DNA from: Paenibacillus amylolyticus
GTDB taxonomy: Bacteria > Bacillota > Bacilli > Paenibacillales > Paenibacillaceae
Length of the DNA: 64,000 bases
Assembly (NCBI RefSeq): GCF_001570725.1
Contig: NZ_BCNV01000001.1
Location: forward strand, 868,001 to 932,000
Direction: 5' to 3'
In this document: one piece after another, positions 27,368-35,695 of the stretch
How positions within the stretch are numbered: position 1 is the first letter of the stretch
Layout: each line of letters starts with the position of its first letter
The notes under the pieces: generated by a model
What the model was told of the DNA's origin: nothing
The model's input: only the letters and a program-made list of their open reading frames with translations
The model's database searches: none
Position numbers and translations under genes: made by a program

Positions 27368-27655
27368 ATGATAAAACATATTGTCCTGTTCAAAATGAAA
27401 GATCGCTCAGCAGAAAGTATTGAAGCTGCTGCCCAGGTGCTTCGCAATCTGGATGGTAAAATTGATGTTCTGATTTCACTTGAAATCGGGATTGATGTGC
27501 TCCGCTCGGAAAGATCATTCGACATTTCACTCACAGCGGAATTTGCGTCACTGGAGGATCTTCAGGCGTATCAGGTGCATCCGCTTCATCAGGAAGTAAT
27601 CAAGTACATGAACGAAGTCAGAGAACAGTCGATTGCAGTGGACTACGAAATCTAA
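27368..27655 (+). CDS. Dabb-domain (stress-responsive A/B barrel) protein
   Basis: This 95-residue single-domain protein begins MIKHIVLFKMKD and contains SFDISLTAEFASLEDLQAYQVHPLHQEV. This is the signature of dimeric alpha/beta-barrel (Dabb) proteins. Members range from plant stress proteins to polyketide cyclases; the bacterial ones are mostly uncharacterised. I chose ATG 27368 rather than GTG 27356 because GAGGTG at 27353-27358 is the ribosome binding site. It heads a short cluster of four same-strand genes with small gaps. Confidence 0.85.
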   Translation: MIKHIVLFKMKDRSAESIEAAAQVLRNLDGKIDVLISLEIGIDVLRSERSFDISLTAEFASLEDLQAYQVHPLHQEVIKYMNEVREQSIAVDYEI

Positions 27656-27694
27656 TCTGTCATTCACACTACGTTGAGATAAAGGGGACTCTGC

Positions 27695-27805
27695 ATGAGC
27701 GATTTAAGAGACGTTATGGAATTTCTATATATTTTTATTGTGTTTCTGATCGCTTGTCCTGTGATGATATTCTGGCTTAAGCGAAGAGGGAAACGTAACC
27801 GATAA
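27695..27805 (+). CDS. 36-aa single-pass membrane peptide
   Basis: This short frame encodes an acidic-polar start (MSDLRDVMEF), one hydrophobic helix (about 10-28) and a basic end (KRRGKRNR). It is a convincing positive-inside membrane peptide. AAAGGGG lies seven bases before the ATG. It sits 39 bases after the Dabb gene and 23 before the DUF86 gene, consistent with a transcribed unit. No family was recognised; reality rests on the start signal, hydrophobic pattern and placement. Confidence 0.55.
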   Translation: MSDLRDVMEFLYIFIVFLIACPVMIFWLKRRGKRNR

Positions 27806-27828
27806 CTCACTGAACGGGAAGTGAACGA

Positions 27829-28290
27829 ATGTATTATGTGAACAGAGAACAGATTGCCCGCCGGCTTGCTGCTGTACCGGAAGTGGCCGAAGGGCTTCGC
27901 CGGGCAGCTCAGGCCTGGGATGGCAGTCTCATGCTGGGGATGGTACAGGAACGTTGTCTTCACCTGGCGATTGAGATTGTTACCGATGTGGGGAGTTATC
28001 TGATTGACGGCTTCATCATGAGAGATGCGAGCAGCTATGATGATATTATTCAGATTAATTATGAAGAAAAGGTTTTTGATCATGCGACCTATGAGATTTT
28101 GCGTCAGCTTGTCACGTTACGTAAGCCGCTGGTGCAGGATTATTACAGTTGGGAGCGGTCTGAGCTTCATCCACTTAGCGTAGAGTTACCGGATATACTT
28201 GAACATTTTACTACTCAGGTTAGCGAGTACGTGGAAAAAGAACTTGGTCCTTTCAATGCGGCACAGCCCGAGGGACAGCGTAAGGAATGA
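27829..28290 (+). CDS. DUF86 (HepT-like, YutE-type) protein
   Basis: This 153-residue helical protein resembles the DUF86/HepT-like family, with AIEIVTDVGSYLIDGFIMRDASSYDDIIQIN as the core. Toxin members of this fold carry an RX4HXY nuclease motif. Here the corresponding segment is RDASSYDD, lacking the His, and there is no adjacent MNT-type antitoxin. A toxin role is therefore not supported, and the B. subtilis YutE type is the better match. ATG 27829 follows GGGAAGTG. Confidence 0.75.
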   Translation: MYYVNREQIARRLAAVPEVAEGLRRAAQAWDGSLMLGMVQERCLHLAIEIVTDVGSYLIDGFIMRDASSYDDIIQINYEEKVFDHATYEILRQLVTLRKPLVQDYYSWERSELHPLSVELPDILEHFTTQVSEYVEKELGPFNAAQPEGQRKE

Positions 28291-28300
28291 GGGAAATCGC

Positions 28301-29215
28301 ATGACAAATGAATCAAAAGAATTCAATGAAGTAAATACTGAAAGCAAAGATGCAAATGAAACACCTTCCGGATTCCATCCGGTATATATGGTTGAACTCT
28401 TGTTCCGGGAACGTCCGGAGGTGGATCGCCTGCGATTGCAGGAAGCGATGATTCGTCACACAGGACAAGTCAGACTGGATGTGAAGCAAGGTGGCGCAGA
28501 ACAGGACCATGAAATGCTGGTCTTCTATCATCTGAACCACAAGGTGTCTTTCCAGGAAGGAGATATCCCTGCACAGACCTGTATGCTTCCTGTCAACGAA
28601 ATTGCAGATCGTGCACGCTTTGGTGGGGCTTTGCAGCAAGCATGGCATTGGCCGGAGGCAGGACAAGCTGTAGAAGCTGCGCGTTACTCCATTCGGATAC
28701 ATGACATGTTCACAGCAGCCATGCCTCGTAAACAGCGCCTGGAGCTGTTCCAGAAGACTGTACTGGCAATCATGGAGAGCTTGACCTGTGATGCGCTGTA
28801 TTGGTATGGCAGTGATAAGCTGGTTGAACCGGAAGCATATGCGCAAGCTCAAGAACGCGAGGAACATCTGTATGCGGCCATGAACGTTCGAATGTATCAG
28901 GCCGGAGGTACAGAGGAACAGCGTGAGTTGGTCATGGACACAGTAGGATTGTCTGCGCTGGGTGTGCCTGATGTACAGTGTCACTTCGTTGGTCTTGATC
29001 CGGATACGGTGGCCCAGACCTTGCTGGGTGCAGCGTATTACATATTTGACCAGGGGGATGTTCTGCAGGATGGACAGACACTGGGTTCTTCCGGCGGACG
29101 TCGCTGGCGTTGTGAGCATCAGGCGGCACTGATTGCACCAGGACGCTATGTCGTTGATTTGCACCCTGGGGATGAGCATGCAGCGGCTGATCTGGAGCCG
29201 GCTCGCCAGACCTGA
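28301..29215 (+). CDS. DUF4261 domain protein
   Basis: This 304-residue hypothetical protein has a short charged N-terminal region. A mixed domain begins PVYMVELLFRERPEVD, followed by FTAAMPRKQRLELFQKTVLAIMESLTCDALYWYGSDKLVEP and then GLDPDTVAQTLLGAAYYIFDQGDVLQDGQTLG. This order fits DUF4261 proteins, whose function is unknown. I chose ATG 28301 with GAGGGA upstream; it starts ten bases after the DUF86 gene, so the two are likely translated from one mRNA. No signal or membrane segment is evident. Confidence 0.72.
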   Translation: MTNESKEFNEVNTESKDANETPSGFHPVYMVELLFRERPEVDRLRLQEAMIRHTGQVRLDVKQGGAEQDHEMLVFYHLNHKVSFQEGDIPAQTCMLPVNEIADRARFGGALQQAWHWPEAGQAVEAARYSIRIHDMFTAAMPRKQRLELFQKTVLAIMESLTCDALYWYGSDKLVEPEAYAQAQEREEHLYAAMNVRMYQAGGTEEQRELVMDTVGLSALGVPDVQCHFVGLDPDTVAQTLLGAAYYIFDQGDVLQDGQTLGSSGGRRWRCEHQAALIAPGRYVVDLHPGDEHAAADLEPARQT

Positions 29216-29403
29216 GTTTATGCGAAATGCTGAAAAATAAGGGTGCAAAGAGCACGTTCAGATTATTTTTAACATCTGGAGTGTCAAGTCAAGCCTGTGC
29301 TGCTTATAATGCATCAACAGAGTAGGCATTCGCCCGGATGGGTGAGCGACAGGCCGTTGCTTCTGATCCGGTACTTAAACGACAGTAAAGGGAGAGATGT
29401 GAC

Positions 29404-29781
29404 GTGAAGGATTCTAACAAAAGTTTGTTGTGGGGTGCTCTGATCGGCTCCGTGGTAGGTTCGGTAACGGCATTGTTGCTGGCACCGAAATCAGGACGCG
29501 AACTTCGTCAAGATATTACAGAGGGTGCTCGTCAGGTATCGGAGAAGGGTCAGGAACTGGCTGGCAAAGTGGGAGAACAAAGTTCGCAGATCGTATCCAA
29601 GGTCAAAGAGACTGCAGATGTCGTGATTCAGGATATTCAATCCTGGCGCAACTGCGCTGAAGGCAAAGAAATTCGCATTTCGGCAGCCATTACAGAACCT
29701 AATACGGACAATGCAGCAGATGAGTCCGGAATCGATATTGTAGCGAAGCTTCCTGTGGATGAGTCCAAGGACGACAACTAA
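29404..29781 (+). CDS. YtxH-domain small membrane/stress protein
   Basis: This 125-residue protein begins with a glycine-rich hydrophobic segment (SLLWGALIGSVVGSVTALLLAPKSGRELRQDI), the YtxH/gas-vesicle-GvpP-like signature. An amphipathic, apolipoprotein-like helical region and an acidic tail follow. Family members associate with membranes and are often in the general stress regulon. GTG 29404 follows AAGGGAGAG. The gene is monocistronic; it is followed by murI after a 214-nt gap. Confidence 0.85.
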   Translation: MKDSNKSLLWGALIGSVVGSVTALLLAPKSGRELRQDITEGARQVSEKGQELAGKVGEQSSQIVSKVKETADVVIQDIQSWRNCAEGKEIRISAAITEPNTDNAADESGIDIVAKLPVDESKDDN

Positions 29782-29995
29782 GCAAAGCTTGGGATTGCAG
29801 GCTTTCCTCGATTTAGAGGAGAGCCTGCTTTGTTGTGTGCCCATGCGGAGATGACACAGTGCGCGGGATTTTATTTGAACCCTGCGATGAAATCGGGTAA
29901 GATGTAGGTACCTTTTTGCCAGAATGTTCATACGGTAGGAAGAAAGCTCTGGAAACAATCGTTTTGAGAACCAATTCAATGAAGAAGGAAGCGGT

Positions 29996-30811
29996 GTGTT
30001 CGTGCAGCAAGCAATCGCTATATTAGACTCCGGTGTGGGGGGATTGACCGTCGCCAAGGAAGTGATGCGTCAGCTCCCGCGGGAAAAGATCATTTATTTT
30101 GGGGATACTGCCCGGACACCGTACGGACCCCGTTCGTCCGAACAAGTGAAACAATTTACGGAACAAATCGTTGATTTCTTGATCCAATTCGATCCGAAGG
30201 TTATCGTTATCGCCTGTAACACAGCGACAGCAGCCGCGCTGGATTATATCCGTGCCAAGGTGAATGTGCCTGTCATCGGTGTTATACATCCCGGAGCACG
30301 GGCTGCTATCACAGCGACACGTACAGGACGCATTGGTGTGATTGGTACCGTAGGTACCATTGGCAGTGGGGCTTATACATCGGCACTCAAGCAGCTGTCC
30401 CCCTATATCGATGTGGTCAGTCAGGCTTGTCCGGCGCTGGTGCCGTTGGTGGAGCAAGGTGAATTTCGTTCCGAGCACACGACACATACGGTGGAGCAAT
30501 CATTGGATGAGATCAAACAACAGCCAATAGATTGTCTTATTCTGGGTTGTACGCACTATCCTTTTCTCATGGACACCATTCAGGATGTTATGGGACAGGA
30601 AGTGAAGCTAATCAGTTCGGCAGATGAAACGGCACGGGAAATCAGTACGATTTTATATGATAAACGAAAGCTTGCCAGTGGGGATGAGACCCCGGTGCAT
30701 CAATTTTTCTGCACTGGCGATCCACGCATGTTCCAGAATATTACCCGTCGATGGTTGGGAGAGCAGATCTCGAAGACCCCTGTGGTTTGGCAGGTTACGC
30801 AATTACCATAG
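29996..30811 (+). CDS. murI: Glutamate racemase
   Basis: This 271-residue enzyme interconverts L- and D-glutamate, supplying D-Glu for peptidoglycan and, in poly-gamma-glutamate producers, for capsule. The motifs are AILDSGVGGLTVA and YFGDTARTPYG, plus the two catalytic cysteines in VIACNTATA (C74) and LGCTHYPF (C185). It is closer to RacE than to YrpC by its start. GTG 29996 is the first start after AAGGAA; a second GTG at 30002 is possible. A strong terminator follows. Confidence 0.95.
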   Translation: MFVQQAIAILDSGVGGLTVAKEVMRQLPREKIIYFGDTARTPYGPRSSEQVKQFTEQIVDFLIQFDPKVIVIACNTATAAALDYIRAKVNVPVIGVIHPGARAAITATRTGRIGVIGTVGTIGSGAYTSALKQLSPYIDVVSQACPALVPLVEQGEFRSEHTTHTVEQSLDEIKQQPIDCLILGCTHYPFLMDTIQDVMGQEVKLISSADETAREISTILYDKRKLASGDETPVHQFFCTGDPRMFQNITRRWLGEQISKTPVVWQVTQLP

Positions 30812-30869
30812 TTATACGCAAAAGTACGCATGAATAGGACTTATAATTAATGTACATTGGCTGTACGAC

Positions 30870-30901
30870 ATCCCGGAACTGTGGAGTTCCGGGATTTTTT
30901 G
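30870..30901 (+). terminator. Terminator of murI
   Basis: ATCCCGGAACT and AGTTCCGGGAT form a perfect 11-bp stem with a 4-nt loop, followed by six or more T. Confidence 0.93.
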
Positions 30902-31040
30902 TCATGATTCTGCATCGACAGGCAATGAGCATGATTCATGTCACATGACGGACAACCTGGCCTGCATACATATGTTACAGACACGAAAATGGGGAGAACC
31001 GGACAGGAGAACGGTCTTTTCCTGTGGAAAGGAGAACAAC

Positions 31041-32249
31041 ATGGAACAGCAGTGGATTATCGTTCAGCGGGGAGATACGCTGCCGAGAATTGCGTCAGCG
31101 CATCATATGACGAAAGAGTTACTTGCTGCGCTGAACCCGGAAGCGGCCTCTCAGCCTTACCTTCTGGCAGGTCAGATGCTGCGTATTGTCCCCGGGGCAG
31201 GTCGCAGGTATGCTGTACCGCCTGGAGAAAGTGTAGTGGGGATTGCAGCGCGCTTTGGTCTGGACGAAGAGGTGTTGCGCCAGGCCAATCCCGAAATCGC
31301 CAATATTGCCGACTGGGTTGGGCGCTGTATTCATATTCCGGCTTCGAATGGAAAAACTATTGTAAAGATTCAGGGAGAGTACGGTTATAGAGAATTAATC
31401 AACGATATAGACAAACTTGAGAATCAATATCCTTTTATCGAGACGGGTTCAATCGGAACAAGTGTCATGGGCAAGTCACTGCCTTATTTGCGTATCGGGC
31501 AAGGACAGAGACATATTCATGTTAACGCTTCCGTTCATGCTAATGAGTGGCTGACAACGGCAGTTCTGATGAAATTTATTGAAGAATATGCCCAGTCATA
31601 TAGCACGCATAAGGCATGGCATCAATTCCAGACAGAACGATGGATGCAAGAAACGACACTCTGGGCCGTGCCGATGGTTAATCCGGACGGGGTCGAACTG
31701 GTTCAGGAAGGTGTGGTCAATCAGCACCCGCATGCACAGCAGTTGTTAGCCTGGAATGCCGGCAGATCCCATTTTACACATTGGAAGGCCAATATCAGAG
31801 GGGTGGATCTGAATGATCAATTTCCCGCCCATTGGGATGAAGAGGCAGCAAGAAGGGGGGTGACCTCGCCTGGCCCCCGGGATTATGCAGGAACAGCTCC
31901 ATTGACAGAACCGGAAGCGCAGGCACTTGCGCAGTGGACGCAACAGCACACCTTCGCTGCGGTTGTCTCTCTTCATAGTCAGGGACAGGAGATCTATTGG
32001 AACTACCGTGATCTGGAACCCAGAGAGAGTGCGCCGCTGTCGCGCAGACTCGCCAAAGCTTCGGGCTACAAGGCAGTGAAGCTTGGCGGCAGTGATGCCG
32101 GGTACAAAGACTGGTTTATCCAAGCGTTTGGTAAACCGGGCTTCACGGTGGAAGTTGGATTGGGTGTTAATCCGCTTCCCGTAGAACAGTTTGATGATAT
32201 CTGTATAGAAGTCGGCATGTTGCTGGCTGAACTGTTATCCAATGGGTAA
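31041..32249 (+). CDS. LysM-containing M14 peptidase (gamma-D-glutamyl endopeptidase type)
   Basis: This 402-residue protein has two N-terminal LysM domains (about 4-50 and 56-102) that bind peptidoglycan. An M14 zinc carboxypeptidase-like domain follows from about 115. The zinc motif is NASVHANEW (HxxE) with the later SLHSQGQ histidine, the substrate Arg lies in NIRGVDLN, and the catalytic Glu is in FTVEVGLG. This architecture matches endopeptidase I of Lysinibacillus sphaericus, which cuts gamma-D-Glu-meso-diaminopimelate bonds during sporulation. No signal peptide is present. I chose ATG 31041, with AAAGGAG seven bases upstream. Confidence 0.9.
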   Translation: MEQQWIIVQRGDTLPRIASAHHMTKELLAALNPEAASQPYLLAGQMLRIVPGAGRRYAVPPGESVVGIAARFGLDEEVLRQANPEIANIADWVGRCIHIPASNGKTIVKIQGEYGYRELINDIDKLENQYPFIETGSIGTSVMGKSLPYLRIGQGQRHIHVNASVHANEWLTTAVLMKFIEEYAQSYSTHKAWHQFQTERWMQETTLWAVPMVNPDGVELVQEGVVNQHPHAQQLLAWNAGRSHFTHWKANIRGVDLNDQFPAHWDEEAARRGVTSPGPRDYAGTAPLTEPEAQALAQWTQQHTFAAVVSLHSQGQEIYWNYRDLEPRESAPLSRRLAKASGYKAVKLGGSDAGYKDWFIQAFGKPGFTVEVGLGVNPLPVEQFDDICIEVGMLLAELLSNG

Positions 32250-32307
32250 TGGAGTTAGGGCTTGCTTATGAAGGTGTGAAACTTAACGGTAGATCATTCG
32301 TATAACA

Positions 32308-32340
32308 GGAACGGACGCTATGAGCGACGTTCCGTTTTTA
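32308..32340 (+). terminator. Terminator after the M14 peptidase gene
   Basis: GGAACG and CGTTCC close a hairpin with an inner CGCT/AGCG stem, followed by GTTTTTA. Confidence 0.75.
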
Positions 32341-32456
32341 TTATTTTTTATAATGGCATGTTATGTCATTCGTACTGAATGGTTTTTGAACGGGTAATGA
32401 TGGATGTGCCATTTCGGCGACATATATTTATTATTTATTATACGGAGGGATTCAAA

Positions 32457-32714
32457 ATGAAGTGGAGAAGACTGCTGTCGTTCAAACGATGGACACAAGT
32501 TTTCAAAAGGCTCCCCCGGTTGCTCCGGGCTCCGCAGATTCCTTTGGGAGAAAAGCTGTTGTTTATTATTCCGGCGCTGTTATACTGGGTACTTCCTGAC
32601 GTCATGCCATTTATGCCCATCGATGATATCGGGGTGACGTTGATTCTGATGAACTGGTTTGTAAGCCGTGCGGAACGCAAATATCCTGTGCTTCAGGAAG
32701 GGATGCCTTCTTAA
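32457..32714 (+). CDS. DUF1232-like small membrane protein
   Basis: This 85-residue protein has a basic N-terminus (KWRRLLSFKRWTQVFKRLPRLLR). A hydrophobic segment, KLLFIIPALLYWVLPDVMPFMPIDDIGVTLILMNWF, resembles the DUF1232 pattern YxxxPxDxxPxxxxxxDD. Such proteins are membrane associated and uncharacterised. I chose ATG 32457 because GGAGGGATTC lies directly upstream. A perfect inverted repeat and the next gene's promoter follow. Confidence 0.7.
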   Translation: MKWRRLLSFKRWTQVFKRLPRLLRAPQIPLGEKLLFIIPALLYWVLPDVMPFMPIDDIGVTLILMNWFVSRAERKYPVLQEGMPS

Positions 32715-32737
32715 TTTGTGGGGAAATGGATAGGTTT

Positions 32738-32760
32738 AACATTGATTTCGCATCAATGTT
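32738..32760. promoter_or_regulatory. Perfect inverted repeat abutting the IscA-like gene promoter
   Basis: AACATTGAT (32738-32746) and ATCAATGTT (32752-32760) are a perfect 9-bp inverted repeat with a 5-nt centre. It ends one base before the -35 box of the downstream promoter. There is no T-run, so it is more likely an operator than a terminator. Confidence 0.5.
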
Positions 32761-32761
32761 A

Positions 32762-32790
32762 TTGCGAAGAGCGGTAACTTTCTTTACAAT
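32762..32790 (+). promoter_or_regulatory. Promoter of the IscA-like gene
   Basis: TTGCGA (32762-32767) and TACAAT (32785-32790) have a 17-bp spacer. It lies 67 bp ahead of the start codon. Confidence 0.65.
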
Positions 32791-32856
32791 AGATGCTGTA
32801 GTTTAAGAATGCTGAAATTGTTGAAACCAGCAATTACAATATAGGAGATGAAGAGA

Positions 32857-33159
32857 ATGAACTGCAAAATTACGCGTAATGCTGCTAAAGTATTGAAGCT
32901 TGAATTGGACAAGCCGGAGAACGAAGGAAAAAAACTGCGCGTTGTCATTACCCATGCACATGGTGACCATGCTCACTATGGCCTGGATATCGACACACCA
33001 AAAGAAAATGATACGGTTGTATCTACCGATAAAGAGATTGATGTCATTCTCGCGAATGATCAGCCTTTGTTGAATGGTGTTAAAATTGACTACCTCTACT
33101 TCCCGGAAGAGGGCTTCGTTATTACGAATCCGTCCCAAGGTAATCACGGCGACCACTAA
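32857..33159 (+). CDS. HesB/IscA-like fold protein lacking cysteine ligands
   Basis: This 100-residue protein follows the A-type iron-sulfur carrier pattern: ITRNAAKVLK at the start, then LRVVI, YGLDID, DVILANDQPLLNGVKIDYL and GFVITNPS. All three carrier cysteines are missing. The first is in THAHGDHAHYG (residues 32-42) and the C-terminal CGCG is NHGDH. Only Cys3 is present. It cannot be a normal Fe-S carrier and may bind another metal through its histidines. I chose ATG 32857, nine bases after AGGAG. It is followed 21 bp later by the DUF1450 gene. Confidence 0.78.
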   Translation: MNCKITRNAAKVLKLELDKPENEGKKLRVVITHAHGDHAHYGLDIDTPKENDTVVSTDKEIDVILANDQPLLNGVKIDYLYFPEEGFVITNPSQGNHGDH

Positions 33160-33180
33160 GGGCGCGAAGAAGGGGAACTC

Positions 33181-33402
33181 ATGGCTAACGATATCCGCGT
33201 ATGCGAAAAATGTAATCATGTCCGACTGAAATCGATTGTGCCCAAGTTGCAGAAAATGGCTCCAGACACGGAGATCAAAATTGGGTGCAAATCCTATTGC
33301 GGTCCTTGCGCGAAACGTGCGTTTGTCTTTATCAACGGTCGGTACATTAGTGCTCCGACAGAAGAAGAAGTGCTCGCCAAAGTCGCAAAGTTCGTTAAGT
33401 AA
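33181..33402 (+). CDS. DUF1450 (YuzB-like) cysteine-rich small protein
   Basis: This 73-residue protein has five cysteines arranged CxxC near the start (VCEKCNH) and CxxxCGPC in the middle (GCKSYCGPC). The C-terminal GRYISAPTEEEVLAKV resembles thioredoxin-like [2Fe-2S] ferredoxin folds. DUF1450/YuzB proteins are uncharacterised; metal or cluster binding is inferred from the cysteines. It is in the same unit as the cysteine-less IscA-like gene, which makes a joint metal or cluster role attractive but unproven. Confidence 0.85.
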   Translation: MANDIRVCEKCNHVRLKSIVPKLQKMAPDTEIKIGCKSYCGPCAKRAFVFINGRYISAPTEEEVLAKVAKFVK

Positions 33403-33445
33403 CAGGATATAATAAGGTAATTGAACGAAGAGTTCAAACATCCGC

Positions 33446-33474
33446 AAGGAGGGGCGATGTGCCTCTCCTTTTTT
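33446..33474 (+). terminator. Terminator after the DUF1450 gene
   Basis: AAGGAGGGGC and GCCTCTCCTT form an imperfect stem with a GATGT loop, followed by TTTT. Confidence 0.85.
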
Positions 33475-33504
33475 GCGCTTGAGTAATAGTGAACAAAAGC
33501 TGCG

Positions 33505-33903
33505 TTAGAATACAGTGCCCTTAATCATTTCATAAATTTCGAAGGTATCTTCTCTAATTTCAATGGCAATGACCGTGGTATCCTTTTTCAGAAAATGTAT
33601 ATGACCCATTCGTTCTTCCTCCAATTCGACCCAACCTGTATCCGCTAGCTTCTGAAAATAATCCATTGGCGGGTATAGTCCTTGCTCACCCCCAATATGT
33701 TTCAATTCATACATCACGCCTTCTTTAATGTTTCTATTGCCTGAATCAGTTATGACTTTAATGAGCTTTGCATTGCTTGGGACTGGGATGTCTGGGTTTA
33801 TGGATGACGCTGTATATCCTTCTATCTCGTATGTAGCTGGAGCGCAGCCTTGTACCCAAATGAGCAAGGGCAACATGCAGAGTGTCAATATTATTTTCTT
33901 CAA
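33505..33903 (-). CDS. Hypothetical lipoprotein
   Basis: This 132-residue protein begins with a signal peptide ending in the lipobox VQGC (Cys20), so it should be anchored outside the membrane. The rest is a small soluble domain with a YELKHIGG and DTTVIAIEIREDTFEIYEMIKG pattern that I do not recognise. The start is TTG at 33903, preceded by AGGAGGAAATCA. No neighbours suggest a role. Confidence 0.75.
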   Translation of the reverse strand: MKKIILTLCMLPLLIWVQGCAPATYEIEGYTASSINPDIPVPSNAKLIKVITDSGNRNIKEGVMYELKHIGGEQGLYPPMDYFQKLADTGWVELEEERMGHIHFLKKDTTVIAIEIREDTFEIYEMIKGTVF

Positions 33904-34052
33904 ATGATTTCCTCCTAAACTTGATGAGTACTTAATAAACGCAGCAAGACAGGTTAAGGTTACGACAAAAACACAAAAGAGGAATAAGGAAGGCTTGTGC
34001 TATCCATCCTAAAGGGGTAACAGGAACATGATCATCCCAAGGAGGAATACTC

Positions 34053-34334
34053 ATGCCGAAGCGTTATGATTCCAGTTTGCAGGCTGATACTACTGTATCT
34101 CAGGCGCAAAATGCGGTGAACAAGCTTCATTATGCTGTATCTCAGGCCATGTCTCATCTGACGGCACAGACCATTGTACAGGCGGAACGTCGTCTCGCAC
34201 ATACGGAGCAGGCGATGCGTCAAGCAGAGCTTTCGCTCGGAGGACAAGGTGTTGAGCTGGCAGAAGAGATGTTCATCGAGGAGAAGAGACGATTGAATTC
34301 CATCCAGAGTCAGCACGGTCAAGGGAATCAATAA
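34053..34334 (+). CDS. Hypothetical 93-aa helical protein
   Basis: The protein is almost entirely helical and amphipathic, with repeated Gln/Ala/Glu runs (TIVQAERRLAHTEQAMRQAELSLGG). It may belong to small Bacillus proteins such as DUF2564, but the match is not firm. AAGGAGGAATACTC precedes the ATG, making expression likely. It has its own terminator. Confidence 0.65.
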   Translation: MPKRYDSSLQADTTVSQAQNAVNKLHYAVSQAMSHLTAQTIVQAERRLAHTEQAMRQAELSLGGQGVELAEEMFIEEKRRLNSIQSQHGQGNQ

Positions 34335-34352
34335 CGTTCCTGTTCACACCAG

Positions 34353-34385
34353 AACCCGCAGGGCAGCAATGCTTTGCGGGTTTTT
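34353..34385 (+). terminator. Terminator after the 93-aa protein gene
   Basis: AACCCGCA pairs with TGCGGGTT and is followed by TTT, with an inner GC-rich loop. Confidence 0.8.
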
Positions 34386-34509
34386 CATATCTTTTGCAAA
34401 GACTCCCGATCCATGGGTTTACTCCGATAGTATGTCGAATGGTCGCTTAAAATTCTGTGAGAAGGTTAATAGAACAAGAGCAGGCAAAATTCCATACGGG
34501 AGGTACAGA

Positions 34510-35340
34510 ATGACAAAACATATTACAGATTGTACGATTCTGAACAACGGAGTAACGATGCCATGGCTAGGATTTGGAACATATAAAGCAAAAGGTAAGG
34601 AAGTGCAACAGGCGGTTGAGACCGCTTTGGAGGTTGGATATCGCAGTATTGATACCGCGTCCATCTATGGCAATGAGGAAGAAGTAGGACAAGCTATTGC
34701 AAGCAGTGGTGTTGCCCGTAACGAACTGTTTGTGACGACCAAGCTTTGGAACGAGGATCAGGGATTTGATTCAACGTTGAGAGCATTTGAAGCGAGTCAG
34801 AAGGCGCTTGGATTGAATGTAATTGATCTTTACTTAATTCACTGGCCTGGCAGAGACCAGTATAAGGAGACGTGGAGAGCATTCGAACGTCTATATAGCG
34901 AAGGAAGCATTCGTGCGATTGGTGTGAGTAACTTTCAAGTACACCATTTGCAAGATATCATAGATGAAGGTGGAACGGTGCCTGCGGTGAATCAGGTAGA
35001 GCTGCATCCGGGTCTGATCCAGCAGGAACTTCAGGATTTCTGCGGAGCGCAGGGAATTCAGCTGGAGGCATGGAGTCCTATTATGAAGGGCAAGCTGAAC
35101 CAAGAGTCGACACTCAAAGCACTAGCCCAGAAATATGGGAAAACACCGGCGCAGATTATTCTGCGTTGGGACATTCAAAATCAGATTGTGACGATTCCGA
35201 AGTCGGTTACGCCGGAGCGGATTCGTGAGAATGCGGACATCTTTGACTTTGAATTGTCACCGGATGAGTTGAAGCTGATTGATGCACTGGATTCGGATAA
35301 GCGGACTGGACCACATCCGGATCAGCTATTCTGGGATTGA
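34510..35340 (+). CDS. Aldo/keto reductase (AKR5-like)
   Basis: This 276-residue (beta/alpha)8 NADPH-dependent reductase carries the catalytic tetrad D48, Y53, K78 and H111 in GYRSIDTASIYGNE, VTTKLWN and LIHWPG. The motifs IGVSNFQVHHL and IPKSVTPERIRENADIFDF complete the family pattern. Bacillus relatives YvgN and YtbE reduce small aldehydes such as methylglyoxal. I chose ATG 34510 because GGGAGGT lies just upstream. It is monocistronic. Confidence 0.92.
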   Translation: MTKHITDCTILNNGVTMPWLGFGTYKAKGKEVQQAVETALEVGYRSIDTASIYGNEEEVGQAIASSGVARNELFVTTKLWNEDQGFDSTLRAFEASQKALGLNVIDLYLIHWPGRDQYKETWRAFERLYSEGSIRAIGVSNFQVHHLQDIIDEGGTVPAVNQVELHPGLIQQELQDFCGAQGIQLEAWSPIMKGKLNQESTLKALAQKYGKTPAQIILRWDIQNQIVTIPKSVTPERIRENADIFDFELSPDELKLIDALDSDKRTGPHPDQLFWD

Positions 35341-35633
35341 GTGGGTGGCGCTAATTGAATATAAGTGTTTGATGATAAGTTAGTGGAGGTTCCGGTTACG
35401 GATCGTTCTTTGTGGTTTAAGATGTAAGCATAATCGGTCACGCTAAGACACTACTTGTGCAGAACAATCTTTCGATCGCCGTTATCCCCGATTTTTTTTG
35501 AAATTCCCTGTATCAAGGGGAAAATCCGGTGATAAATGCGAGCACTCCGCTTCTCCAGCTTTTTTCTGCCCACTCCGTTATCGTGAAAATTATAAATCCA
35601 TCTTTAGATTTGGTGGGTAATTAAGAAGCATAT
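35341..35633. other. Intergenic region, no gene seen
   Basis: I find no coding frame with a start signal on either strand. A T-rich block lies near 35489-35503. No repeat, promoter or RNA family could be named. Confidence 0.5.
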
Positions 35634-35679
35634 AAAAAAAGCAGCAGGATCGGGAAATATCCCCTGATCCTGCTGCTTT
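35634..35679 (-). terminator. Terminator of the DsbA-like gene
   Basis: AGCAGCAGGATC and GATCCTGCTGCT form a long stem. On the minus strand it ends in a seven-T run. Confidence 0.92.
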
Positions 35680-35695
35680 GTGTGTGTGACTTAGC

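Noticed and set aside
27829..28290. Possible HepT toxin of a toxin-antitoxin pair
   Set aside because: The RX4HXY catalytic motif lacks the His, and no MNT-type antitoxin gene is adjacent.
28313..29248. 311-codon open frame on the minus strand opposite the DUF4261 gene
   Set aside because: The plus-strand frame has a ribosome binding site, operon spacing and a family match; the antisense product has an odd His/Cys/Arg-rich composition.
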